Positions 24,661 to 34,073 of a stretch of 64,000 nucleotides of DNA are shown here, one piece after another; position 1 is the stretch's first letter, and each line of letters begins with the position of its first letter. Source of the DNA: Brevundimonas sp. (GTDB lineage: Bacteria > Pseudomonadota > Alphaproteobacteria > Caulobacterales > Caulobacteraceae); NCBI RefSeq assembly GCF_029946145.1, contig NZ_JAQSDY010000027.1, positions 248,001 through 312,000 on the forward strand. The letters are read 5' to 3'. A program made the position numbers and the translations under genes. A model generated the notes under the pieces. That model saw only the letters and a list, made by a program, of their open reading frames with translations, was not told where the DNA came from and did no database searches.

Positions 24661-24899
24661 TGGCCCGCCCCGCAACCCGTCTCAAACGCGCGCGCGACCG
24701 CATCATCGATCCGGCCGGCCGCCGCCGTCTGACCCGCAATGAAAAGGTCGGGGTGGCCAGCGTCGCGACCCTGATCGGCGTCGCCCTGCTGGGCGTGGTC
24801 GCCGGGGTGATCCTGGACCGGCTGCTCGATTTCGACGACGCCCTGGACGCCGGCGGCGAATGGGACGAAGGCGGCGGCGTCTCGACCCGCTGGCAGTAA
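24660..24899 (+). CDS. Small single-pass membrane protein
   Basis: 79 residues. The ATG overlaps the def stop (TGATG). It has a basic N-terminus (RLKRARDRIIDPAGRRRLTRN), one hydrophobic helix (about residues 30-52, VGVASVATLIGVALLGVVAG), and an acidic, glycine-rich C-terminus. Coupled to def and 26 bp from fmt. I do not recognise a family. Composition supports a real gene. Confidence 0.7.
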   Translation: MARPATRLKRARDRIIDPAGRRRLTRNEKVGVASVATLIGVALLGVVAGVILDRLLDFDDALDAGGEWDEGGGVSTRWQ

Positions 24900-24925
24900 C
24901 CGGCCCCAACCTCTAAAGGCCTCCC

Positions 24926-25855
24926 ATGCGCCTCGCCTTCATGGGAACACCCGACTTCGCCGTGCCGTCGCTGGCCGAGCTCATCGCCTCGGGCCATGAG
25001 GTGGCGGCGGTGTATTCGCAGCCGCCCAAGCCGCGCGGCCGCGGCCAGAAACTGACGCCGTCGCCGGTCCACGCCTTCGCCGAGACCATGGGCCTGCCGG
25101 TGTTCACGCCGGAGTCGATGAAGGCGGCGGACGCCATCGAAACCTTCCGCAGCCTCGAGGTCGACGCCGCCTGCGTGGTCGCCTACGGCCAGATCCTGAA
25201 GCGGGAGGTGCTGGATGCGCCGCGCCTCGGCTGTTTCAACCTGCACGGCTCGCTGCTGCCACGCTGGCGCGGAGCCGCCCCGATCCAGCGCGCCATCATG
25301 GCCGGCGACCGCCAGATCGGCGTCCAGATCATGCGCATGACCGAGGGTCTGGACGAAGGTGCGATCCTGTTGTCCGAAGTGATGGACATCCGGCCCGACG
25401 ACACGGCCGCGACCCTGTCCGAACGCATGTCGCACACCGGCGCCAGCCTGTGGCCGCGGGCCCTTGCCGCCATCGAGCGCGGCGGGGTCGAGGGGACGGA
25501 ACAGGCCGGCGAACCGACCTATGCGAAGAAGATCACCCCCGCCGAGGCGCGCATCGACTGGACCCGCCCGGCGGCCGAGGTCGACGCCCATATCCGCGGC
25601 CTGTCGCCCTTCCCCGGCGCATGGTTTGAAGCCCCGGGGCCGGAGGGCCCGGTGCGGATCAAGGCCCTGATGTCCCGGGTGTCGCTGCGAGGCGGCGGCG
25701 GCGCGCCGGGCGAGGTTCTGGACGGCGACCTGCGCATCGCGACGGGGGATGGGGTCGTCCGGCTGCTGCGGGTGCAGCGCGCGGGCAAGGCGGCCCAGAC
25801 GCCGGACGAGATGCTGCGCGGATTCGCCCTGCCGACCGGGACTGTGCTCGCGTAA
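24926..25855 (+). CDS. fmt: Methionyl-tRNA formyltransferase
   Basis: 309 residues. It transfers a formyl group from 10-formyl-tetrahydrofolate to initiator Met-tRNA. The N-terminal Rossmann-like opening [16 protein letters not shown] and the catalytic segment '[20 protein letters not shown]' (Asn-His of the active site) are intact, and the C-terminal tRNA-binding domain follows from about residue 205. Its stop overlaps the truA start (TAATG). Confidence 0.97.
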   Translation: MRLAFMGTPDFAVPSLAELIASGHEVAAVYSQPPKPRGRGQKLTPSPVHAFAETMGLPVFTPESMKAADAIETFRSLEVDAACVVAYGQILKREVLDAPRLGCFNLHGSLLPRWRGAAPIQRAIMAGDRQIGVQIMRMTEGLDEGAILLSEVMDIRPDDTAATLSERMSHTGASLWPRALAAIERGGVEGTEQAGEPTYAKKITPAEARIDWTRPAAEVDAHIRGLSPFPGAWFEAPGPEGPVRIKALMSRVSLRGGGGAPGEVLDGDLRIATGDGVVRLLRVQRAGKAAQTPDEMLRGFALPTGTVLA

Positions 25856-26592
25856 TGGCCCGCTACCGGCTGACGCTGGAATACGACGGGTCGGGCTATA
25901 ACGGCTTTCAGGCCCAGCCCGACCAGCCGACGGTGCAGGGCGCGATCGAGACGGCCATCACCGCTTTCTGCGGCCAGACGGTGCGCATCGCCGCCGCCGG
26001 GCGGACGGACACCGGGGTTCACGCCACCGGCCAGGTCATCAGCTTCGATCTCGACAAGGCCTGGCCCGAGCGGACGGTGATGAACGCCCTCAACGCCCAT
26101 CTGGTCGGCGAGGCCGTATCGGTGCTGGACTGCGCCGCCGTGGACGATGAGTTCCACGCCCGTTTTTCGGCCACGGGCCGGCGTTATCTGTACCGCATCC
26201 TCAGCCGTCCGGGCCCGCCGGCCCTGGACAAGGGCAGGGTCTGGCATATCCGCAAGGCCCTGGACGCCGGGGCCATGCATGCGGCGGCGCAGACGCTGGT
26301 CGGCCTGCACGACTTCACCACCTTCCGGGACGTGAACTGCCAGTCGAAATCGCCGGAGAAGACGCTGGACGTCGCCCGGGTGACCCGCAGCGGCGAGGAG
26401 GTGCATCTGGTGTTCGAGGCGCGCAGCTTCCTGCATCGGCAGGTGCGCTCCATGACCGGCACACTGGCGGAAGTGGGTCAGGGCCGCTGGGCGGTCGAGG
26501 ATGTGACGGCGGCGCTGGCGGCGCGCGACCGGGCGGCCTGCGGGCCGGTCGCGCCCTCGGACGGACTGTATCTGACCGGCGTGGTCTACTGA
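25855..26592 (+). CDS. truA: tRNA pseudouridine(38-40) synthase
   Basis: 245 residues. It isomerises uridines 38-40 in the anticodon arm. The catalytic Asp lies in GRTDTGVHA near residue 52. 'RRYLYRI' and the C-terminal '[14 protein letters not shown]' are typical TruA motifs. It is the last gene of the def-fmt-truA run and is followed 6 bp later by a strong terminator hairpin. Confidence 0.97.
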   Translation: MARYRLTLEYDGSGYNGFQAQPDQPTVQGAIETAITAFCGQTVRIAAAGRTDTGVHATGQVISFDLDKAWPERTVMNALNAHLVGEAVSVLDCAAVDDEFHARFSATGRRYLYRILSRPGPPALDKGRVWHIRKALDAGAMHAAAQTLVGLHDFTTFRDVNCQSKSPEKTLDVARVTRSGEEVHLVFEARSFLHRQVRSMTGTLAEVGQGRWAVEDVTAALAARDRAACGPVAPSDGLYLTGVVY

Positions 26593-26598
26593 TGCGAA

Positions 26599-26627
26599 AA
26601 AGGCCCGCCGGAAAGCGGCGGGCCTTT
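26599..26627. terminator. Bidirectional rho-independent terminator
   Basis: Stem AAAGGCCCGCCG / CGGCGGGCCTTT with the 5-nt loop GAAAG. U-tracts form in both directions, so it can end both truA (plus) and the entericidin gene (minus). Confidence 0.88.
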
Positions 26628-26649
26628 CATTCGCTTCGAGGCCAAAAGC

Positions 26650-26787
26650 CTAGTTCTTGACTTCTTCCGCAGTGGTGGTGACCGCACGGCCGGCTGCCGA
26701 AACGTCGCGGCCAGCGCCTGAAACAGTGTTGCAGGCCGAAACTGCAAGGGCGGCGGCGACGAGGGTCAGGGCGATGATCTTCTTCAT
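26650..26787 (-). CDS. Entericidin-type small lipoprotein
   Basis: Only 45 residues: start MKKIIALTLVAAALAVSAC, a complete lipoprotein signal with Cys at the +1 position, then NTVSGAGRDVSAAGRAV and TTTAEEVKN. The N-T-V-x-G-x-G-x-D pattern after the Cys is characteristic of the entericidin EcnA/EcnB family of tiny outer- or inner-membrane lipoproteins. In enteric bacteria these act as a bacteriolytic toxin/antidote pair; only one such gene is seen here. AAGGAA lies 6-7 nt upstream of the ATG. The gene ends at the shared terminator and is divergent from the ThDP enzyme gene. Confidence 0.88.
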   Translation of the reverse strand: MKKIIALTLVAAALAVSACNTVSGAGRDVSAAGRAVTTTAEEVKN

Positions 26788-26885
26788 GGGATTTCCTTGG
26801 AGAGGGTTGAACCTTCACCGTAAACGCAAGCGTGGCGGTGGGGTTGCATGGCCAAGGCGGGGTTCGATCTGCTAACCCGCCACGC

Positions 26886-28544
26886 ATGACCCAGCCTGCG
26901 AACACCGCCGCCCGCCGCCTTGTCGAAACCCTCGTCATGAACGGGATCGACCGCGTCTTCTGCGTTCCGGGCGAAAGCTATCTGGCCGTGCTGGACGCCC
27001 TGGCCGACGTGCGGGACCGCATCCAGGTCATCGCCTGCCGGCACGAGGCCGGGGCCGCCAACATGGCCGAGGCTTACGGCAAGCTGACCGGCAGGCCGGG
27101 CGTCTGCATGGTCACGCGCGGGCCCGGCGCGACCCACGCCTCGATCGGCGTGCATACGGCGCACCAGGACTCCACGCCGATGATCCTGTTCGTCGGCCAG
27201 ATCGCCCTGACCGACCGCGGCCGCGGCGCCTTTCAGGAGGTCGACTACCGCGAGGTCTTCGGCGGTCTGGCCAAATGGGCGACCGAGATCGAGAGCCCGG
27301 AACGCACCGTCGAGGTGGTCGAGCGCGCCTTCGCCACCGCCCTGCAGGGCCGGATGGGCCCCGTGGTCATCGCCCTGCCCGAGGACATCCTCCACGGCGA
27401 CGGCGGCCCCGCCCCGATCCGGCCGGTGGTCCCCGCCCGGGCGGCCCTCGACCCGGCCTTCGTCGAACAGGTGCGGGCGCGGCTGGCGAAGGCCGAGCGC
27501 CCGCTGCTGGTGCTGGGCGGCTCGGGCTGGAGCGAGGAAGCCGCCGCCGCCATCGGCGACTGGGCTGAGAAGATCGGCCTGCCGGTCAGCCTGTCGTTCC
27601 GCCGCAAGGACATCCTGTCCAACGACCGGCCCAACTACGCCGGCGACCTGGGCCTGGGCTGCAATCCGAAGCTGACGGCGCGGGCGAAGGCGGCCGATCT
27701 GATCATCGCCATCGGGGCGCGGCTGGGCGAGAATCCGACCCAGGGCTACACCCTGTTCGACCGCGCCCGCACGGCGGAGACGCTGGTCCACATCCATCCC
27801 GGCGCGGAAGAGCTTGGCCGGGTCTGGACCCCGCTGATGAGCGCGACGGCGGACAATTCGCTGGCCGCCATGGCCCTGTCCACGATCGACCCCGGCCGGA
27901 CCTGGCATGACGAGGCCGCCGCCGCCCATGCCGACTACCAGGCCTTCTCGACCCCCGTGCTGGTGACCGGAGCGGTCAACATGAGCGAGTGCATGGCCCA
28001 CCTCGGCGAGGTCCTGCCGCCGACGGCCATCATCACCAATGGCGCGGGCAATTTCGCCGCCTGGCTGCACCGCTTCTATCGCCACCGGGCCTGCCGCACC
28101 CAGCTGGCGCCGACCTCGGGCGCCATGGGCTACGGCTATCCCGCCGCCATCGCCGCCAAGAGCGTGCATCCCGACCGCGAGGTCATCTGCATCGCCGGGG
28201 ACGGGGACTATCTGATGACCGGCCAGGAGATCGCCACGGCGGTCCAGTACGGGATCAACGTGGTCGTGGTGGTGGTCGACAACGGCACCTACGGCACCAT
28301 CCGCATGCACCAGGAAGGCCACTATCCGGGCGCCGACCGGGTCATCGCCACGGACCTGAGGAACCCCGACTTCGTCAAATACGCCGAGGCCTTCGGCGCG
28401 TTCGGCGTGCGCTGCGAACGGACCGAAGACTTTCCCGCCGCCCTGCTGGCCGCGCGGAACGCGGGCCGCCCCGCCCTCGTTCACCTGCTGACCTCGGCCG
28501 AGGACATCGCGCCCAACCGCACGATCACCGGCCTGCGTTCCTGA
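26886..28544 (+). CDS. Thiamine-diphosphate enzyme, acetolactate-synthase-like
   Basis: 552 residues with the three-domain ThDP architecture: an N-terminal PYR domain (VFCVPGESYLAVLDAL, then 'ITCRHE'-type HEAGAANMAEAYGKLTGRPG), a central domain, and a C-terminal PP domain with the metal/ThDP motif GDGDYLMT...DNGTYGTIR. The active-site Glu appears in CRHEAGAANMA. It groups with stand-alone acetolactate-synthase-like proteins rather than IlvB, since no regulatory subunit gene (ilvH) follows. The substrate could be another 2-oxo acid such as oxalyl-CoA or sulfopyruvate. I choose the ATG at 26886 because the upstream extension is shadow. Confidence 0.9.
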   Translation: MTQPANTAARRLVETLVMNGIDRVFCVPGESYLAVLDALADVRDRIQVIACRHEAGAANMAEAYGKLTGRPGVCMVTRGPGATHASIGVHTAHQDSTPMILFVGQIALTDRGRGAFQEVDYREVFGGLAKWATEIESPERTVEVVERAFATALQGRMGPVVIALPEDILHGDGGPAPIRPVVPARAALDPAFVEQVRARLAKAERPLLVLGGSGWSEEAAAAIGDWAEKIGLPVSLSFRRKDILSNDRPNYAGDLGLGCNPKLTARAKAADLIIAIGARLGENPTQGYTLFDRARTAETLVHIHPGAEELGRVWTPLMSATADNSLAAMALSTIDPGRTWHDEAAAAHADYQAFSTPVLVTGAVNMSECMAHLGEVLPPTAIITNGAGNFAAWLHRFYRHRACRTQLAPTSGAMGYGYPAAIAAKSVHPDREVICIAGDGDYLMTGQEIATAVQYGINVVVVVVDNGTYGTIRMHQEGHYPGADRVIATDLRNPDFVKYAEAFGAFGVRCERTEDFPAALLAARNAGRPALVHLLTSAEDIAPNRTITGLRS

Positions 28545-28555
28545 GAGGAGCCGCC

Positions 28556-29002
28556 ATGCGTCCCGCCCTCGCCCTGATCGCCGCCACCGCCCTGCTGACC
28601 GGTTGCGCCACGCCGCCGGAGCCCACGCCCGGCGGACCGCCGCCGATGGCGCAGAACGGCAATGACTGCGCCGTCATCGCCGCCGTGGCCAAGGAGCACT
28701 ACCGGTTCAACAGCACCGACAACCGGCCGCCGCCGCTCCGGTTCGAGGACGGTTACGCGCCGCGCTGCGACTGGAGCCGCCACGGTCTGGCCTTCGAGGC
28801 CTTTGATCCCGACGGGACGGGCGATCCGCGCCAGCGGGTCCGTTGGGTCAGTTTCGCGCGGCCGGTCTATGACGGAGGCGGCGCCCTGGTGGCGACCGGG
28901 ATCATGCACGGTCCCCTGGCCGGCATGGGCTATGAGTGCCGGGTCATCTCGGGCTTCGCGGCCTGGACTGTCAGCGAGTGCAGGAACACCTGGGTCTCCT
29001 GA
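28556..29002 (+). CDS. Small lipoprotein, function unknown
   Basis: 148 residues. GAGAGGAG lies a few nt before the ATG. A lipoprotein signal (LALIAATALLTGCAT) is followed by a proline-rich linker and a domain with four cysteines: NDCAVIAAV, PRCDWSRHG, YECRVIS and SECRNTW. The spacing suggests two disulfides in the periplasm. It begins 11 bp after the ThDP gene and may be cotranscribed with it. I do not recognise a named family. Confidence 0.75.
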   Translation: MRPALALIAATALLTGCATPPEPTPGGPPPMAQNGNDCAVIAAVAKEHYRFNSTDNRPPPLRFEDGYAPRCDWSRHGLAFEAFDPDGTGDPRQRVRWVSFARPVYDGGGALVATGIMHGPLAGMGYECRVISGFAAWTVSECRNTWVS

Positions 29003-29062
29003 CGCGCAGAGCGATGACCGGAGGGCGGTGACGGCGGGGCCGCGTCCCCCTATGTTCGCCGC

Positions 29063-31978
29063 ATGACCGACACCGCGCCAGAATCGCCACAGGAATCCGC
29101 CGACCGCCCCCTGACCCAGGACGGCCCCGCCCTTCGGCTGTGGATGATCGACGCCTCGGCCTACATCTTCCGCGCCTACCACGCCCTGCCGCCCCTGACG
29201 CGCAAGTCGGACGGCCTGCCGGTCGGCGCGATCCAGGGCTACTGCAACATGCTGTGGAAGCTGCTGCAGGACATGAAGGGCAGCGACGGCCCGACCCATC
29301 TGGTGGCCATCTTCGACCACTCCGACAAGACGTTCCGCAACGACCTGTACGACCAGTACAAGGCCAACCGCTCGGCCCCGCCCGAGGATCTGATCCCGCA
29401 GTTCCCGCTGGTGCGCGAGGCGACGGCGGCCTTCGGCGTCGCCTGTCTGGAGCTGCCCGGCTACGAGGCCGACGACCTGATCGCCACCTATGCCTGCAAG
29501 GCGCGCGACGCCGGCGGCGAGGCGGTGATCGTCAGCTCCGACAAGGACCTGATGCAGCTGATCGGCGGCGGCGTGGTCATGTGGGACCCGATGAAGGACC
29601 GCCGTCTGGCCGAGGACGCGGTGATGGAGAAGTTCGGCGTCCTCCCGGAGAAGATGGTCGACCTCCAGGCCCTGATCGGCGACAGCGTCGACAACGTCCC
29701 CGGCGCCCCCGGCATCGGCCCCAAGACCGCCGCCCAGCTCCTCGATGAGTACGGCGACCTTGATGCCCTGCTGGCGCGGGCCGGCGAGATCAAACAGCCG
29801 AAACGACGCGAGACCCTGATCAATTTCCGCGACCAGATCCTGCTCAGCCGCGAGCTGGTGCGCCTGACCTGCGACGCCCCGGCGCCCGAGCCGATCGACG
29901 ACTTCGTGGTCCGCCACCCCGATCCCGAGGTGCTGGGCGCCTTCCTCGACCGGATGGAGTTCCGCTCCCTGCGCAACCGCGTCGGCGACGGCAAGGCCCC
30001 CGCGAAAGACGGCACCGCCTTCGTCGCCCGCCCCCGCGCCCCCTCCGCCCCCGTCGCCACCCCCCGCTACGGCCAGGTCCCGACCGGCCCGGCCGAGGCC
30101 CAGACCTTCGACATCGAGGCCTATCGCTGCGTCCAGACCCTGGACGAGCTGGACGCCTGGATCGCCCGGGCGACCGAGGCCGGCGTCGTCGGCTTCGACA
30201 CCGAGACCGACGCCCTGTCGGCGACCCATGCCGGCCTGTGCGGCGTCTCCCTCGCCATCGGCCCCAACGACGCCTGCTATGTGCCGCTGACGCATGAGCA
30301 CGAGCCGGCGGCCAACGCCGGCGGTCTGGACTTCGGCGGCGAGACCGACCAGCGCGAGCCGATCACCCAGATCGACAAGCCCGAGGCCCTCAAGCGGCTC
30401 AAGGTCCTGCTGGAGAACCCCGCCGTCCTCAAGGTCATGCAGAACGGCAAATACGACATCGCCGTCATGGCCCGGCGCGGCGTCCGCGTCGCCCCGATCG
30501 ACGACACCATGCTGATCTCCTATGTGCTCGAGGGCGGCCTGCACGGCCACGGCATGGACGAGCTGGCCCGCCTCCACCTCGGCCACGACCCCATCCCGTT
30601 CAAACAGGTGGCGGGCGCCGGCAAGAGCCAGAAGTCGTTCAAACACGTCGAGCTGAAACCGGCCACCTGCTACGCCGCCGAGGACGCCGACGTGACCCTG
30701 CGCCTGTGGCGCATCCTCAAACCCCGGCTGGCCGAGGAACACCTGACCACCGTCTATGAGACGCTGGAGCGCGGCATGCCCGCGGTCCTGGCCGACATGG
30801 AGCGGGCCGGCGTCCGCGTCGACCCCGACCGCCTCAAACGCCTGTCGTCAGAGTTCGGCATGCGCATGGCCGAGCTGGAGACCCAGGCCCACCAGATGGC
30901 CGGCCGCCCGTTCAACATCGGCAGCCCGCGCCAGATCGGCGACATCCTGTTCGGCGAAATGGCCCTGACCGGCGGCAAGAAGACCGCCTCGGGCCAGTGG
31001 GAGACCGGCGCCGCCACCCTGGAAACCCTGGCCCTGACCCACGACCTGCCGCGCGTCCTGCTGGACTGGCGCCAGCTGGCCAAGCTCAAGGGCACCTATA
31101 CCGACGCCCTGATCGAGGCCGCCGACAAGACCACCGACCGCGTCCACACCAGCTACCAGCTCGCCGCCGCCACCACCGGCCGCCTCGCCTCCTCCGACCC
31201 CAACCTCCAGAACATCCCGATCCGCACCGAGACGGGCCGCCAGATCCGCCAGGCCTTCATCGCCGCCCCCGGCCATGTGCTGATCAGCGCCGACTACAGC
31301 CAGATCGAGCTGCGCCTGCTGGCCCACATCGGCGACATCCCCGAGCTCAAGCGCGCCTTCGCCGCCGGCATCGACATCCACACAGCCACGGCCAGCGAGA
31401 TGTTCGGCGTCCCCGTCGACCAGATGGACCCCGAGACCCGCCGCCGCGCCAAGGCGATCAATTTCGGCATCGTCTACGGCATCAGCGCCTTCGGCCTGGC
31501 CGCCCAGCTGAACATCGACCAGGGCGAGGCCGGCGCCTACATCAAGACCTATTTCGAGCGCTTCCCCGGCATCCGCACATACATGGACGCCACCAAGACC
31601 CAGGTGCGAGAGACCGGCATGGTCAGCACGGTCTTCGGCCGCCGCATCCACATCCCCGCCATCCATTCGAAGTCGGGGGCCGAGCGCCAGTTCGGCGAAC
31701 GCGCCGCCATCAACGCCCCCATCCAGGGCGCGGCCGCCGACATCATCCGCCGCGCCATGATGCGGATGCCGGGCGCGTTAGCGGACGCCGGCCTGAAGAC
31801 GAAGATGCTGCTGCAGGTCCACGACGAATTGGTCTTCGAGGCCCCGGAAGCGGAGGCGGACCGCGCCATCGTGGTGATCAAGCGGACCATGGAGGGCGCG
31901 GCGGAACCGGCCGTGGCGCTGACGGTGCCGCTGGTGGTGGAGGCGCGAGCGGCGGGGAACTGGGATGAGGCGCACTAA
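29063..31978 (+). CDS. polA: DNA polymerase I
   Basis: 971 residues with three domains. The 5'-3' exonuclease (FEN) domain spans residues ~15-310 (IDASAYIFRAYHAL; 'GYEADDLIATYA'). The 3'-5' exonuclease has its acidic residues intact (GFDTETDAL, QNGKYDIAVM, YAAEDADVTLRL), so proofreading is expected. The family A polymerase domain shows motif A DYSQIELRLLAHI, motif B 'RRRAKAINFGIVYGIS' and motif C LLQVHDELVFE, and ends WDEAH. It is about 40 residues longer than E. coli PolA. Its last ~166 bp are duplicated in degraded form about 1 kb downstream. Confidence 0.98.
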   Translation: MTDTAPESPQESADRPLTQDGPALRLWMIDASAYIFRAYHALPPLTRKSDGLPVGAIQGYCNMLWKLLQDMKGSDGPTHLVAIFDHSDKTFRNDLYDQYKANRSAPPEDLIPQFPLVREATAAFGVACLELPGYEADDLIATYACKARDAGGEAVIVSSDKDLMQLIGGGVVMWDPMKDRRLAEDAVMEKFGVLPEKMVDLQALIGDSVDNVPGAPGIGPKTAAQLLDEYGDLDALLARAGEIKQPKRRETLINFRDQILLSRELVRLTCDAPAPEPIDDFVVRHPDPEVLGAFLDRMEFRSLRNRVGDGKAPAKDGTAFVARPRAPSAPVATPRYGQVPTGPAEAQTFDIEAYRCVQTLDELDAWIARATEAGVVGFDTETDALSATHAGLCGVSLAIGPNDACYVPLTHEHEPAANAGGLDFGGETDQREPITQIDKPEALKRLKVLLENPAVLKVMQNGKYDIAVMARRGVRVAPIDDTMLISYVLEGGLHGHGMDELARLHLGHDPIPFKQVAGAGKSQKSFKHVELKPATCYAAEDADVTLRLWRILKPRLAEEHLTTVYETLERGMPAVLADMERAGVRVDPDRLKRLSSEFGMRMAELETQAHQMAGRPFNIGSPRQIGDILFGEMALTGGKKTASGQWETGAATLETLALTHDLPRVLLDWRQLAKLKGTYTDALIEAADKTTDRVHTSYQLAAATTGRLASSDPNLQNIPIRTETGRQIRQAFIAAPGHVLISADYSQIELRLLAHIGDIPELKRAFAAGIDIHTATASEMFGVPVDQMDPETRRRAKAINFGIVYGISAFGLAAQLNIDQGEAGAYIKTYFERFPGIRTYMDATKTQVRETGMVSTVFGRRIHIPAIHSKSGAERQFGERAAINAPIQGAAADIIRRAMMRMPGALADAGLKTKMLLQVHDELVFEAPEAEADRAIVVIKRTMEGAAEPAVALTVPLVVEARAAGNWDEAH

Positions 31979-32049
31979 CCCGGCGCTGAACGTCCCGCGT
32001 GGACACCCGGTCTACCGCATGATGAGATGGCGCGGGGACGGGGGATTCC

Positions 32050-32832
32050 ATGAAGCGAAATGCAATAGCGGTGATGGCGCTCGCCTGCGCCCTGACCACG
32101 CACGGCGGCGGCGTCGAGGCGCAGGAACGGACCTCGCCCTCTTGGGCTCGACCGGCCGATCCGCTTGTGGCGGAGATGCTGTATCCCGGTTTCGCGGCCA
32201 TGCTCGAGCAGGGAGGCTGGGCCCGGATACGGTGCTGGATCGAGGATGACGGCCACCCCTTCCTCTGCGAGGTCGCCGATGAAGCTCCGCATGGTCTGGG
32301 CTTCGGGGCGGCGGCGCGGGTTACCATCGCCAGTGCCGATGTCCGCGCGGCCCGGGTGGATGGACAGATCGTGGGTCGGATGATCCAGACCACGGTTCGC
32401 TTCGCAATGGCGGACGAGGGGGTCCCGTTCGGTGGCTGGACAGGCCCCGAACCGTCGGGCGGAAAGCTGGCCCTCGCGCGGAAGGTTGTGAGCGACAGGG
32501 CGGAGGACTTCCCGCCATCGTATCGCGACTCGATGATGAACGGGCTGGACTTCGACAGGCGGAGCATCGTCGGGGCCTGGATCGATGAATTGATGCCTTT
32601 TGACCCTGTACGCGCAACGGACGCCCTGGTGCTTCAGGCCGCCCGTCTGTTCACCGAGGATGAGTTGCAGCGCATGCTGGCCGGCGAGAACATCGACCCT
32701 CCCTCGGACGAGGATTTCTACGCGGCTTCTCCCGACGCCACCCCTGAAGACGAGGCAGCGATCACGGAACTGAAGCGCCGTTATTGCGACCGTTGGGAAT
32801 GCGGTGTCGACCCGTTGGGGACAACCAGCTGA
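32050..32832 (+). CDS. Secreted protein of unknown function, between the two polA ends
   Basis: 260 residues with a signal peptide (KRNAIAVMALACALTTHGG) and a first domain of ~100 residues with 'GFAAMLEQGGWARIRCWIE' and 'QIVGRMIQTTVRFAM', loosely like the C-terminal domain of TonB-type energy transducers or related periplasmic proteins (weak). Acidic segments and a C-terminal Cys pair (RYCDRWECG) follow. It sits between the intact polA end and the decayed polA-end copy, so it probably arrived with the island. Composition is less GC-rich than polA. Confidence 0.7.
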   Translation: MKRNAIAVMALACALTTHGGGVEAQERTSPSWARPADPLVAEMLYPGFAAMLEQGGWARIRCWIEDDGHPFLCEVADEAPHGLGFGAAARVTIASADVRAARVDGQIVGRMIQTTVRFAMADEGVPFGGWTGPEPSGGKLALARKVVSDRAEDFPPSYRDSMMNGLDFDRRSIVGAWIDELMPFDPVRATDALVLQAARLFTEDELQRMLAGENIDPPSDEDFYAASPDATPEDEAAITELKRRYCDRWECGVDPLGTTS

Positions 32833-32854
32833 CGGCCGGACTGCGCGGCGCGGC

Positions 32855-33018
32855 GCAGGTCCACGACGAACTGGTCTTCGAGGCCCGGGAAGCCGAGGCC
32901 GAGCGCGCGATTGTGGTGATCAAGCGGACGATGGAGGGCGCGGCGGAACCGGCCGTGGCCCTGACCGTACCGCTGGTGGTGGATGCGGGCTGCGGCGAAC
33001 TGGGACGAGGTGCATTGA
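32855..33018 (+). pseudogene. Decayed second copy of the polA 3' end
   Basis: The segment repeats polA 31813-31978. I count 117 of 128 identical bases by eye over the first part. Then a 2-nt deletion shifts the frame, after which AANWDEVH and TGA still match the polA terminus (AAGNWDEAH). Motif C (QVHDELVFE) is recognisable. It has no polymerase body upstream and cannot be functional. The 9% divergence argues against a recent tandem duplication and for a displaced or imported allele end. Confidence 0.9.
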
Positions 33019-33047
33019 GGGGGCGAACCACCAGCTTCTCGCCACTC

Positions 33048-34073
33048 TCATCCAGAAGCGATTTTTGATGCTAAGGCGGTTAGGAGGGGTATCAGCCACC
33101 CGAATTCGTCCGGTATCGAGGCCGCCAATTGAATCAGCTGAGATTTGGCGGCGAGCAGCGCACTGCCAAAGACGATAAATGCTGCTCCTGCTCCTAAAGT
33201 CCCATCGACGGTATCGTTGAAAACTTTGGCGCTTCCGTACAGTCGCGCGCGGAGATAGCGACCGACGGCCCGAAGCACGTTACCGACCGACCGCATGTAC
33301 CCGAACTTAACAACCTCATCATCCGAAGTGGTCGCGAGAGATTTAATTTCTTCAATATAGACAATGAGTTCGGCCTCAACGTACTCAGGCTCGCTCTCGA
33401 TAATGTCGGATGCAGTGCTCACTCTAGAAAGGGTATCTTCATCGACCGCAGTAAATTCTTGCGCCTCTACTATGAGCTGACGCCAACCGGGGAATTGCCG
33501 AACGAATAGTCCGAGACCCGCCAACATTGCGGCGAGGTCAGCGCTGGTGACGTCCGTAAGCATCTCACTAACTGCAGGAAACATCGTCTCCAACGCCCGC
33601 ACTTGGGACGCTAACACTACGGAGTTCGCTTCCGTTAAAGGCTGAACCAGACGTCGCTCGACTGCCTCAAGTCGAGCCAAGAAACCTTGACCGGCGTTTG
33701 AACCTGCTAGTGCTGCCCGGAGCCTCTGAACATCTCCCAAGTGATCTTCGCGAAGTGCTTCTAAAACGTCTTGCGGAGTGCCTGAATCAACCGCCCCACG
33801 TCCTCGCAGGCGCAAGACATCGTCCTGCATTTCTGCTTGGACCAAGCCTCGCCTTGCTTCTAGGTCCTGCTCCTTCAACGAGCTGGATACGGACGTCTCG
33901 GCAGCAGCGAGGGCCTTATCTAGCTCTTTTTCTCCAAAGAAATAGGAGCGCTGGCCGCCGTGGATGAGGCGCAAACCAGAACCTTCAAGTATATTCTCCA
34001 GTTGAGAATCAGGAATCGCTGGATATTCTGAATGGATAAGGGATTTCGCGCTGCTTAAATTCTCCATTCCCAT
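33048..34073 (-). CDS. Unknown protein with C-terminal membrane hairpin (second gene of low-GC operon)
   Basis: 341 residues (or 339 from a second ATG at 34067). The N-terminal ~75 residues look globular (SQLENILEGSGLRLI, then QRSYFFGEKELDKAL). A long charged helical region follows (SSLKEQDLEARRGLVQAEMQ). The last ~60 residues hold two hydrophobic segments (AGAAFIVFGSALLAA and 'EFGWLIPLLTALASK'), suggesting membrane attachment at the C-terminus. It overlaps the upstream gene by 19 nt, so the two are one transcription unit. Sample 60-nt lines here show 40-48% GC, far below the window's typical value. I do not recognise the family, and no catalytic motif is apparent. Confidence 0.8.
   Translation of the reverse strand: MGMENLSSAKSLIHSEYPAIPDSQLENILEGSGLRLIHGGQRSYFFGEKELDKALAAAETSVSSSLKEQDLEARRGLVQAEMQDDVLRLRGRGAVDSGTPQDVLEALREDHLGDVQRLRAALAGSNAGQGFLARLEAVERRLVQPLTEANSVVLASQVRALETMFPAVSEMLTDVTSADLAAMLAGLGLFVRQFPGWRQLIVEAQEFTAVDEDTLSRVSTASDIIESEPEYVEAELIVYIEEIKSLATTSDDEVVKFGYMRSVGNVLRAVGRYLRARLYGSAKVFNDTVDGTLGAGAAFIVFGSALLAAKSQLIQLAASIPDEFGWLIPLLTALASKIASG

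Noticed and set aside
28481..30742. 753-codon minus-strand frame opposite the ThDP enzyme and polA
   Set aside because: Shadow composition and no domain; both plus-strand genes are unmistakable.
32784..33068. A separate 94-codon gene containing HDELVFE
   Set aside because: It is the decayed copy of the polA 3' end with a frame shift, not an independent gene.
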